NCBI GenBank assembly: GCA_012800475.1
Contig: JAAZJF010000124.1
Location: 1 to 5,155, forward strand
Reading direction: 5' to 3'
Origin: Gammaproteobacteria bacterium
GTDB lineage: Bacteria > Pseudomonadota > Gammaproteobacteria > Pseudomonadales > Pseudomonadaceae
Length of the DNA: 5,155 bases
The notes under the pieces were generated by a model. It ran no database searches. It saw only the letters and a list, made by a program, of their open reading frames with translations, and had not been told where the DNA came from. Shown here piece by piece: positions 1 through 5,155 of this stretch (position 1 is the first letter of the stretch; every line of letters starts with the position of its first letter). Made by a program: the position numbers and the translations under genes.

Positions 1-49
1 ACCACATCAGTCTATGCTACACACCTTTTTAATCGACGGAACGGATCCA

Positions 50-331
50 ATGCTCAATGTAAACGAATACTTTGCGGGCGCAGTTAAATCCATCAACCTA
101 ACGGACAACAACCAACCTGCTAGCGTGGGCGTACTGAGCGCTGGTCAATACACTTTCAACACCTCCAGCGCAGAGGTCATGCACATTATTAACGGCAGTG
201 CACAGATCAAACTGAACTCAACAAACGAATGGCAAACCATCGCTGCCGGCACACATTTTAACGTCGAGGCAAACAGCAGCTTTGTGATTCAAGTCAGTAG
301 CGACACAGCCTACTTTTGCCAATACTGTTAA
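50..331 (+). CDS. ppnP: Pyrimidine/purine nucleoside phosphorylase, PpnP (YaiE/DUF1255) family
   Basis: This is a 93-residue protein, matching the roughly 94 residues of E. coli PpnP (YaiE). The family phosphorolyses a broad range of purine and pyrimidine nucleosides to the free base and ribose 1-phosphate, in the cytoplasm, in nucleoside salvage. Family landmarks from memory are all present: an N-terminal NEYF (residues 5-8), VKSI (12-15), ASVGV (24-28), G..YTF (32-36), a W at 61 and FNV (70-72). The single small cupin-like beta-barrel has no signal peptide or membrane segment. I chose the ATG at 50 because E. coli PpnP begins with almost the same MLxxNEYF. An in-frame ATG at 14 would add 12 residues that do not fit the family and has no ribosome site. 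GGA triplets at 38-40 and 43-45 may serve the chosen start. Its promoter probably lies left of the window. It converges on the hydrolase gene. Confidence 0.93.
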   Translation: MLNVNEYFAGAVKSINLTDNNQPASVGVLSAGQYTFNTSSAEVMHIINGSAQIKLNSTNEWQTIAAGTHFNVEANSSFVIQVSSDTAYFCQYC

Positions 332-346
332 TACATTCAAATGCGG

Positions 347-982
347 CTAGTCCACGGACTGCCCTTGAAGGTGCCGCGTTAAGAAACTCGCAATTTCTAG
401 TGCGGCATGACGCAAATATACATCTTGAGTGAAGCCTGAGCGCTTTAGTGGTTTCAAATCATGATCTGCATGTGCCATCCACTCAAAATGAATCGCTGTC
501 GATAAAGGGTAAGTCTCTACCACATCACGACACCCCAAGGCATCACGCTCACCTTGTACAATTAATGTAGGCGTGCGCAGCGTTAGCAAATGCTCTATAC
601 GTGGTTGATCTGGCTTTTTCGTAGCATAAAACGGATAGCCCAAACATATCAGCGCAGGCGCCTGCAGCTCATCTACCAACATACTGGCCATACGCCCACC
701 CATTGATTTGCCTGCTATAACCACAGGGCCGGTCGCTTGCTCGCACACTTCTTTATAAACACTGCGCCACGTATCTAGCATCACTGGCGCCCTATTTGGC
801 GGTCGACGTACTGCGTCTAAACGTCGCAGCGCCATATAAGGAAACTCAAAGCGCACCACACTAATATTCAACTCAAGCAAATACTGCGTCATAACATTCA
901 TGAACTCACTGTCCATCGGCGCACCCGCACCATGCGCGAGAATTAAAGTGCAAAAAGACTCTGAAGCTTTTGCGTACAACAC
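347..982 (-). CDS. Alpha/beta-fold hydrolase, KANL3/Tex30-like family
   Basis: This is a 211-residue cytoplasmic alpha/beta hydrolase of the small KANL3/Tex30-like bacterial family; the substrate is unknown. Visible landmarks are LILAHGAGAPMDS near the N-terminus (residues 13-25, the oxyanion-side loop), the nucleophile elbow GKSMGG with Ser93, the strand and loop TLIVQGERD with the likely acid Asp147, and HADHDLKP with the likely catalytic His174. The order Ser-Asp-His and the spacing fit the fold. There is no signal peptide or membrane helix. The start is GTG, read leftwards from 982. It has a good AAGGG ribosome site (forward 992-996) nine bases upstream, and an in-frame TAA six codons further upstream rules out a longer version. 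The gene reads away from the cco operon and ends 15 bases from ppnP, with no clear terminator between. The family assignment is firm. Specific names such as dienelactone hydrolase or esterase are not justified. Confidence 0.9.
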   Translation of the reverse strand: MLYAKASESFCTLILAHGAGAPMDSEFMNVMTQYLLELNISVVRFEFPYMALRRLDAVRRPPNRAPVMLDTWRSVYKEVCEQATGPVVIAGKSMGGRMASMLVDELQAPALICLGYPFYATKKPDQPRIEHLLTLRTPTLIVQGERDALGCRDVVETYPLSTAIHFEWMAHADHDLKPLKRSGFTQDVYLRHAALEIASFLTRHLQGQSVD

Positions 983-995
983 GCGACACCACCCT

Positions 996-1009
996 TGTTA
1001 AAGTTAACA
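996..1009. repeat. Short perfect inverted repeat upstream of the hydrolase gene
   Basis: TGTTAA and TTAACA form perfect 6-base arms around a 2-base centre (AG). One arm touches the hydrolase ribosome site (forward 992-996). A two-base loop is too tight for an RNA hairpin, so if the repeat is functional it would be a DNA-level operator for a dimeric regulator. No regulator family is recognised. It could be chance in AT-rich sequence. Confidence 0.3.
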
Positions 1010-1179
1010 CCCCATATCAACAGCGCAAACACCGATAGGCACTGCACCTTGGACATTCTTCAGTCTTCTGCGCACAGGACCCGCCACTGCTTTTTTCAGT
1101 CCAATACGCAGCCACTCTACAATCAGATCAATTGAAAAAACCAAACCTCACAGTCAAAACAACGCGACCTGACCACGCA

Positions 1180-1207
1180 CTTACATTAAAATTCCACACC
1201 ATATATT
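1180..1207 (+). promoter_or_regulatory. Weak sigma-70-like promoter candidate, distal to ccoN
   Basis: CTTACA (1180-1185, 4 of 6 to the -35 consensus) lies 16 bases before TATATT (1202-1207, 5 of 6 to the -10 consensus). Use of this site would give a leader of about 270 bases before ccoN. AT-rich sequence yields such matches easily, and the candidate at 1407-1435 is better placed. Confidence 0.18.
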
Positions 1208-1406
1208 TATATATAGTCGTATTAGCCGTACTGAGCATTATTTTTAAAGGTACTTGGGCTAAGATAGCACTCACATCAACGCGATTGAGCAGTAAGTAAT
1301 GATCCATACACATGGTTTATGTGCTTTATTTTGGCGATCCTGCAAAATAAAAGATGATCTGCAGCAGCTTTGCAGTCATTACTCTATGGTGATTCAGACG
1401 TACTGA

Positions 1407-1435
1407 TTGCAATGGCAATAGGCATTGCCCATAAT
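1407..1435 (+). promoter_or_regulatory. Candidate sigma-70 promoter of the ccoNOQP operon
   Basis: TTGCAA (1407-1412, 4 of 6 to TTGACA) and CATAAT (1430-1435, 5 of 6 to TATAAT) are separated by exactly 17 bases, the ideal spacing. Transcription would start near 1442 and leave a leader of about 43 bases before the ccoN ATG. The spacer is almost filled by a perfect inverted repeat (1414-1429), which could be an operator. This is inference from consensus matching only. Confidence 0.42.
1414..1429. repeat. Perfect inverted repeat within the candidate ccoN promoter spacer
   Basis: GGCAAT (1414-1419) and ATTGCC (1424-1429) are exact reverse complements around AGGC. The repeat sits between the proposed -35 and -10 hexamers, a typical place for a repressor or a MerR-type activator to bind. 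It does not match the FNR, Fur or LexA consensus. The repeat itself is certain; its function is speculative. Confidence 0.4.
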
Positions 1436-1471
1436 TGTTGGTGATTTAACTCCGAATAAATCCATTATCCG

Positions 1472-1476
1472 TGGAA
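1472..1476 (+). promoter_or_regulatory. Ribosome binding site that fixes the ccoN start
   Basis: GGAAG lies eight bases before the ATG at 1485. The alternative in-frame TTG at 1425 lies inside the candidate promoter and has no Shine-Dalgarno sequence, so translation should begin at 1485. Confidence 0.7.
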
Positions 1477-1484
1477 GTCTTAGC

Positions 1485-2927
1485 ATGAGCACAGCAATCC
1501 AAGAGAATGCTTATAACTACAAGATTGTACGCCAGTTCGCCATAATGACGGTGATCTGGGGTATTGTAGGCATGGGCATTGGCGTATTAATTGCAGCGCA
1601 ATTAGTATGGCCAGAACTGAACTTTAACCTCCCCTGGACCAGCTTCGGCAGGCTCCGTCCCTTGCACACTAACGCAGTGATTTTTGCTTTTGGTGGTAGT
1701 GCACTCTTTGCTACATCGTATTATGTAGTACAGCGCACTTCGCAAACTCGTCTGTTCTCAGACAAGCTTGCAGCATTTACCTTTTGGGGCTGGCAAGCCG
1801 TCATCGTTATGGCTGCCATTACGCTGCCATTGGGCTACACCACTACCAAAGAATACGCAGAGCTAGAATGGCCTATCGCTATCCTACTGGGCGTTGTTTG
1901 GGTGGTTTATGCGATCGTTTTCTTTGGCACTATCGCCAAGCGTAAAACATCACATATTTATGTAGGTAACTGGTTCTATGGTGCATTCATCATTGTAACC
2001 GCGATGCTACATATCGTTAACCACATGTCGATTCCAGTGACTTGGTTTAAGTCGTACTCTCTGTACTCAGGCGCAACAGACGCTATGGTTCAGTGGTGGT
2101 ATGGACATAACGCAGTAGGTTTCTTCTTAACCACTGGTTTCTTAGGCATGATGTACTACTTCGTACCTAAGCAGTCAGAGCGTCCGATCTACTCGTACCG
2201 TTTATCAATCGTTCACTTCTGGGCGTTGATCTCACTGTACATTTGGGCTGGTCCACACCACTTGCACTACACTGCACTACCCGACTGGGCTCAGTCGTTA
2301 GGTATGGCGATGTCGATGATCTTATTGGCTCCATCGTGGGGCGGTATGATCAACGGTATGATGACCTTATCTGGCGCATGGCATAAGCTGCGCACTGACC
2401 CTATCTTGCGCTTCCTTGTTGTATCGCTGGCCTTCTATGGCATGTCGACCTTTGAAGGTCCGATGATGGCGATTAAAACTGTAAACGCCCTATCGCACTA
2501 CACTGACTGGACCGTTGGTCACGTACACGCAGGTGCTCTAGGTTGGGTTGCTATGATCACCATCGGTTCGATGTACCACATGATTCCACGCGTCTTTGGT
2601 CGTGAGCAAATGCACAGCATTGCTTTGATTAACACGCACTTCTGGTTGGCTACTATCGGTACCGTACTGTACATCGCTTCAATGTGGGTCAATGGTATTA
2701 TGCAAGGCCTAATGTGGCGTGCAATTAACCAAGATGGCACACTCACTTACTCGTTTGTTGAAGCACTAGAAGCAGGTCACTACGGCTACATGGTACGTAT
2801 GATCGGTGGCGCATTCTTCCTCACTGGTATGCTATTTATGGCATATAACGTATGGCGCACTGTTCGTTCGTCAGACATGGAAAAAGCTAATGCCGCTGCA
2901 CGCTTTACTGTTGGAGGCGCTCACTAA
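1485..2927 (+). CDS. ccoN: Cytochrome c oxidase, cbb3-type, subunit I (CcoN)
   Basis: This is the 480-residue catalytic subunit of cbb3 oxidase, a multi-helix inner-membrane protein that reduces oxygen to water and pumps protons. Pseudomonas CcoN is about 475 residues. Key residues visible are His61 and His348 (low-spin heme b ligands), His346 (heme b3 ligand), His208, His258 and His259 (CuB ligands), Tyr252 (the tyrosine that is cross-linked to the CuB histidine in this family), Glu324 near the active site, and Glu123, which corresponds to the calcium-site glutamate. Each is one position later than in the P. stutzeri protein as I recall it, which supports the ATG at 1485. That start gives MSTAI, as in Pseudomonas; reading from TTG 1425 would add 20 unrelated residues. 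It is the first gene of the operon, and its TAA overlaps the ccoO ATG by one base. Confidence 0.98.
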   Translation: MSTAIQENAYNYKIVRQFAIMTVIWGIVGMGIGVLIAAQLVWPELNFNLPWTSFGRLRPLHTNAVIFAFGGSALFATSYYVVQRTSQTRLFSDKLAAFTFWGWQAVIVMAAITLPLGYTTTKEYAELEWPIAILLGVVWVVYAIVFFGTIAKRKTSHIYVGNWFYGAFIIVTAMLHIVNHMSIPVTWFKSYSLYSGATDAMVQWWYGHNAVGFFLTTGFLGMMYYFVPKQSERPIYSYRLSIVHFWALISLYIWAGPHHLHYTALPDWAQSLGMAMSMILLAPSWGGMINGMMTLSGAWHKLRTDPILRFLVVSLAFYGMSTFEGPMMAIKTVNALSHYTDWTVGHVHAGALGWVAMITIGSMYHMIPRVFGREQMHSIALINTHFWLATIGTVLYIASMWVNGIMQGLMWRAINQDGTLTYSFVEALEAGHYGYMVRMIGGAFFLTGMLFMAYNVWRTVRSSDMEKANAAARFTVGGAH

Positions 2928-3538
2928 TGAAAAATCATGAACGCGTTGAAAAAAACGTTGGTTTGCTCGCGCTATTTATGGTGATTGCAGTCAGTATTGG
3001 TGGCTTGGTACAAATCGTACCTTTGTTCTTCCAAGACTTGGTAAATGAGCCTGTGGAAGGTTTAAAGCCTTACACAGCTCTACAGCTGGAAGGTCGTGAT
3101 ATTTATATCCGTGAAGGTTGCGTTCAGTGCCACTCACAGATGATCCGTCCTTTCCGCGCTGAGACCGAGCGTTATGGTCACTACTCTGTAGCGGGCGAAA
3201 GTGTATATGAGCACCCATTCTTATGGGGCTCTAAGCGTACTGGGCCAGATTTGGCGCGTGTTGGCGGTCGTTACTCTGATGACTGGCATCGTGCTCACCT
3301 CTACAACCCACGTAACGTTGTACCTGAGTCTAAGATGCCTGCTTACCCCTGGTTAGTAGAAAACAAATTAGATGGTAAAGACACTGTAGCGAAGATCGAG
3401 GCGATGCGCTGGTTAGGCGTGCCTTACACCGATGATGACATCAAAGGTGCAGTTACAGCAGTTAAGGGCAAGACTGAAATGGAGGCTGTAGTAGCCTACC
3501 TGCAAGTACTTGGTACATCTATTAAGAGTAAACGGTAA
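2927..3538 (+). CDS. ccoO: Cytochrome c oxidase, cbb3-type, subunit II (CcoO, monoheme cytochrome c)
   Basis: This 203-residue membrane-anchored monoheme cytochrome c passes electrons from CcoP to the low-spin heme b of CcoN. One uncleaved N-terminal membrane helix (about residues 12-35) anchors a periplasmic domain. The heme c site CVQCH is at residues 65-69, and Met137 in SKMPAYPW is the likely axial ligand. CHSQMIRPF (68-76) and GPDLARVGGRYSDDWH (106-121) are typical of the family, and the length is usual. The ATG overlaps the ccoN stop (TAATG), with GGAGG at 2913-2917 nine bases upstream, so translation is probably coupled. Cytochrome c maturation (Ccm) proteins encoded elsewhere are needed to attach the heme. 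Confidence 0.98.
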   Translation: MKNHERVEKNVGLLALFMVIAVSIGGLVQIVPLFFQDLVNEPVEGLKPYTALQLEGRDIYIREGCVQCHSQMIRPFRAETERYGHYSVAGESVYEHPFLWGSKRTGPDLARVGGRYSDDWHRAHLYNPRNVVPESKMPAYPWLVENKLDGKDTVAKIEAMRWLGVPYTDDDIKGAVTAVKGKTEMEAVVAYLQVLGTSIKSKR

Positions 3539-3543
3539 CGTTA

Positions 3544-3735
3544 ATGGACATTGGATTTCTTCGCGGCGCAGGCACGCTACTCCTTTTGATAGCATTTATC
3601 GCAATGGTATTTTGGGCTTACAACAGTAAGCGCAAATCAAGCTTTGATGATGCTGCAAACTTACCCTTCGCTGACGAAGATCCAAGCTCTAACAGCGAGC
3701 CGAATAAAGACACATCCAGGAGCAACAATCCATGA
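3544..3735 (+). CDS. ccoQ: Cbb3-type cytochrome oxidase small subunit CcoQ (FixQ family)
   Basis: This is a 63-residue single-helix membrane protein. The helix spans about residues 8-26 and is followed by a basic patch (SKRKSS, 28-33) and a hydrophilic acidic, Ser/Asn-rich tail. FixQ/CcoQ proteins have this build and stabilise the assembled cbb3 complex; they carry no cofactor. The identification rests on the FWAYNSKRK stretch after the helix and on position between ccoO and ccoP, since the family is poorly conserved. It starts five bases after ccoO. I see only a weak ribosome site (GGTAA), so re-initiation after ccoO is likely. Its TGA overlaps the ccoP ATG by four bases (ATGA). Confidence 0.94.
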   Translation: MDIGFLRGAGTLLLLIAFIAMVFWAYNSKRKSSFDDAANLPFADEDPSSNSEPNKDTSRSNNP

Positions 3736-4646
3736 CTTCTTTCTGGAACTGGTACGTCGTAGTTCTTACGAGCGGTACTATTCTGGCCATAACGTGGCTT
3801 ATTTTTGCGACACGTAAAGGTCAACGCAGTGACACAACGGATCAAACCGTAGGTCACGTTTACGATGGCATCGAAGAGTACGACAACCCGTTACCACGCT
3901 GGTGGTTTATGTTGTTTGTCGGCACGATCCTTTTCGCTGTAGGCTACCTTGTTCTGTACCCAGGTATGGGTAACTGGAAAGGTATTTTGCCAGGCTACGA
4001 TGGCGGTTGGACTTCAACTAAGCAGTATGACCGTGAAATAGTCAAAGCCGATGAAAAATACGGCCCTATTTTCGCTAAGTACGCTGCCATGTCGATTGAA
4101 GACGTTGCTAAAGATGAAGATGCGTTGAAAATGGGTGGACGCCTGTTTGCTTCGCACTGCTCTGTCTGCCACGGTTCTGACGCAAAAGGTGCACACGGTT
4201 TCCCTAACCTTACGGACGATGACTGGATTTGGGGTGGCGAGCCTGCAACAATCAAAGCCACAATCCTTAACGGCCGTATCGCTGCCATGCCAGGCTGGGA
4301 AGCAGCGTTAGGTAACGAAGGCGTGAAAAACGTAACTGGCTATGTACGTAGTCTGTCAGGCTTGAAAAACCCTGAAGGCCTTGATCTTGAGGCAGGTCAA
4401 CAGTCTTACAATACGATGTGTGTAGCATGTCACGGCCCAGAAGCCAAAGGTAACCCACTCATGGGCTCACCTAACTTGTCTGACAGAATCTGGTTATATG
4501 GCTCGAGCTTTGCTCAAGTTCAACAAACCATTCGCTATGGCCGTAACGGTCAAATGCCAGCACAAGCCGATTTCTTAGGCAATGACAAAGTTCACTTACT
4601 AGCTGCTTATGTATACAGCCTATCGAATGAATCGCAAGATCAGTAA
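3732..4646 (+). CDS. ccoP: Cytochrome c oxidase, cbb3-type, subunit III (CcoP, diheme cytochrome c)
   Basis: This 304-residue diheme subunit takes electrons from soluble or membrane cytochromes c and passes them to CcoO. There are two N-terminal membrane helices (about residues 6-27 and 57-77), the form found in Pseudomonas and several other gammaproteobacteria; many other CcoP proteins have only one. Between them lies a loop with the family stretch VYDGIEEYDNPLPRWW (43-58). Two periplasmic cytochrome c domains follow: CSVCH at 143-147 with Met186 (AAMPGW), and CVACH at 230-234 with Met275 (GQMPAQ). AGGAG comes from AGGAG at 3718-3722, inside ccoQ, and lies nine bases before the ATG. The start overlaps ccoQ by four bases. 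It is the last oxidase structural gene, and the length is normal. Confidence 0.98.
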   Translation: MTSFWNWYVVVLTSGTILAITWLIFATRKGQRSDTTDQTVGHVYDGIEEYDNPLPRWWFMLFVGTILFAVGYLVLYPGMGNWKGILPGYDGGWTSTKQYDREIVKADEKYGPIFAKYAAMSIEDVAKDEDALKMGGRLFASHCSVCHGSDAKGAHGFPNLTDDDWIWGGEPATIKATILNGRIAAMPGWEAALGNEGVKNVTGYVRSLSGLKNPEGLDLEAGQQSYNTMCVACHGPEAKGNPLMGSPNLSDRIWLYGSSFAQVQQTIRYGRNGQMPAQADFLGNDKVHLLAAYVYSLSNESQDQ

Positions 4647-4672
4647 TTGATACCTGCGACACGCTGTCACTC

Positions 4673-4692
4673 TCTGTTGGGACATCAACAGA
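4673..4692 (+). repeat. Small hairpin after ccoP
   Basis: TCTGTTG and CAACAGA form a perfect 7-base-pair stem around the 6-base loop GGACAT. It lies 27 bases after the ccoP stop. No run of T follows, so it is not a standard intrinsic terminator. It may protect the 3' end of the ccoNOQP message or weakly attenuate read-through. It also overlaps the -35 of the candidate ccoG promoter, so it could instead be an operator. Confidence 0.4.
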
Positions 4693-4705
4693 TGTACCAT
4701 ATAAA
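4678..4705 (+). promoter_or_regulatory. Candidate promoter for ccoG
   Basis: TTGGGA (4678-4683, 4 of 6 to the -35 consensus) and TATAAA (4700-4705, 5 of 6 to the -10 consensus) are 16 bases apart. Transcription would begin near 4712, giving a leader of about 60 bases that contains the hairpin at 4722-4744. This would allow ccoG and following assembly genes to be expressed separately from ccoNOQP. Consensus matching is the only evidence. Confidence 0.33.
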
Positions 4706-4721
4706 GCAGTTATAAGTTTGT

Positions 4722-4744
4722 TCCGGCCAGTTGATCTGGCCGGA
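4722..4744 (+). repeat. Strong GC-rich hairpin between ccoP and ccoG
   Basis: TCCGGCCAG and CTGGCCGGA form a perfect 9-base-pair stem with the loop TTGAT. The RNA should be very stable. It is followed by ATATTTAAC rather than a T run, so termination would be inefficient at best. It may be a partial terminator, an RNA stability or processing element, or the leader structure of ccoG, whose ATG is 28 bases downstream. Confidence 0.6.
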
Positions 4745-4772
4745 TATTTAACAACCGCACCGGTACAACTTG

Positions 4773-5155
4773 ATGACTGACAAAATACCTGTAAAAAATA
4801 TCACTCCCCAAAAGACCAGTACAGAACTGTACGCAAAACGTGAAAAAATCTATACACGTGCGTTTACTGGGATCTTTCGTAATATCCGCATTATTTCTGG
4901 AATATTTCTCTTTGCCCTGTTTCTCGGTACTGCATGGTTGCAGTGGGGCGATCGCCAAGCGGTTTGGTGGAACTTACCCGAGCGAAAATTCTATGTGTTT
5001 GGCGCCACATTTTGGCCCCAAGACTTTATGTTGCTGTCTTGGCTGCTGATTATCTGTGCCTTTGGTTTGTTTTTTATCACAGTATTCGCTGGACGTGTTT
5101 GGTGTGGCTACACTTGCCCACAAAGCGTTTGGACATGGATATTTATGTGGTGCGA
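4773..5155 (+). CDS. ccoG: Cytochrome oxidase assembly protein CcoG (FixG/RdxA), 5' part
   Basis: Only the first 127 codons are present; the gene continues past the right edge (full-length CcoG is roughly 470 residues). CcoG is an inner-membrane iron-sulfur protein known to reduce Cu(II) to Cu(I) for cbb3 oxidase assembly. The visible part has a basic N-terminus (about residues 1-38), a first membrane helix (about 39-57), the stretch WGDRQAVWWNLPERKF (58-73), FWPQDF (80-85), a second helix (about 86-106) and the hallmark CGYTCPQ at 111-117, with Cys111 and Cys115. Later ferredoxin-type cysteine motifs lie outside the window. I chose ATG 4773 because the protein then starts MTDKIPV, like relatives. 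An adjacent TTG at 4770 is in frame, and no strong ribosome site is visible. Its place after ccoNOQP is the usual gene order. Confidence 0.95.
   Translation, partial: MTDKIPVKNITPQKTSTELYAKREKIYTRAFTGIFRNIRIISGIFLFALFLGTAWLQWGDRQAVWWNLPERKFYVFGATFWPQDFMLLSWLLIICAFGLFFITVFAGRVWCGYTCPQSVWTWIFMWC

Larger units (their letters stand above)
983..1484. other. Divergent intergenic region between hydrolase and ccoN
   Basis: About 500 bases contain no convincing gene. The region must carry the control signals for both the leftward hydrolase gene and the rightward ccoN operon. Visible elements are an inverted repeat next to the hydrolase start (996-1009), an AT-rich patch around 1201-1215 with a weak promoter-like pair, a spaced inverted repeat CTGCAAA/TTTGCAG (1340-1346 and 1369-1375), and a better promoter candidate with a dyad at 1407-1435. 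No FNR/Anr box close to TTGAT-N4-ATCAA was found on reading. Small open frames on the minus strand (1128-1313 and 1004-1144) look accidental: they show no family resemblance and lack good ribosome sites. Confidence 0.7.

Noticed and set aside
14..49. Longer PpnP starting at the ATG at 14
   Set aside because: The 12 extra residues are not found in the family, whose E. coli member starts at the equivalent of position 50, and no ribosome site precedes 14.
349..360. Inverted repeat AGTCC-AC-GGACT at the end of the hydrolase gene as a terminator
   Set aside because: The two-base loop is too small for a stable hairpin, the repeat lies largely in coding sequence, and no T run follows on either strand.
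1081..1096. T6 run after GC-rich sequence as a possible terminator
   Set aside because: No matching stem precedes the T run on the plus strand, so it does not look like an intrinsic terminator.
1128..1313. Minus-strand 61-residue open frame
   Set aside because: Its translation resembles nothing I know, and it lies in AT-rich probable control DNA. It is most likely accidental.
1393..1406. Dyad TTCAG-ACGT-ACTGA near -42 of the candidate ccoN promoter as an FNR site
   Set aside because: The position would suit a class II activator, but only about half of the FNR consensus bases match and the half-sites lack the key TTGAT/ATCAA.
1425..1484. 20-residue N-terminal extension of CcoN from the TTG at 1425
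   Set aside because: The TTG falls inside the candidate promoter and has no ribosome site. The extension is not part of CcoN, while the ATG at 1485 has GGAAG upstream and gives the family N-terminus.
4840..5049. Plus-strand 69-residue open frame
   Set aside because: It lies in another frame within ccoG, whose own frame gives a clear family match from 4773 to the window end.

Overview
The window looks like ordinary chromosome from a gammaproteobacterium with moderate G+C (a little under half by eye). The cytochrome cbb3 subunits resemble the Pseudomonas type very closely: CcoN matches what I remember of Pseudomonas CcoN over long blocks, and CcoP has two N-terminal membrane helices. Many A/T-ending codons point to a lower-GC relative such as a marine Oceanospirillales/Pseudomonadales lineage rather than Pseudomonas itself. 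The genus cannot be fixed from this sequence.

Layout. At the left edge is a short plus-strand gene for a PpnP-type nucleoside phosphorylase (50-331). It converges, across a 15-base gap, on a minus-strand alpha/beta hydrolase of the KANL3/Tex30 type (347-982). A non-coding stretch of about 500 bases (983-1484) then separates the hydrolase from the divergently read cbb3 oxidase operon. This stretch holds a plausible sigma-70 promoter for ccoN with a perfect inverted repeat in its spacer. I found no good FNR/Anr box there.

The operon ccoN-ccoO-ccoQ-ccoP (1485-4646) is tightly packed, with 1-base and 4-base overlaps and a 5-base gap, and encodes a complete cbb3-type terminal oxidase. All expected heme- and copper-binding residues are visible. 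After a 126-base gap with a candidate promoter and two hairpins, a further plus-strand gene starts at 4773 and runs off the right edge. Its first 127 residues identify it as CcoG (FixG/RdxA), the membrane iron-sulfur protein that reduces copper for cbb3 assembly.

Together, CcoNOQP moves electrons from cytochrome c to oxygen at low oxygen tension while pumping protons, and CcoG helps supply copper for the CcoN active site. ccoH, ccoI and ccoS would be expected to follow beyond the window. I see no mobile elements, RNA genes, CRISPR arrays or broken genes, and no sign of an undescribed system. The points worth a second look are regulatory details in the two intergenic regions.
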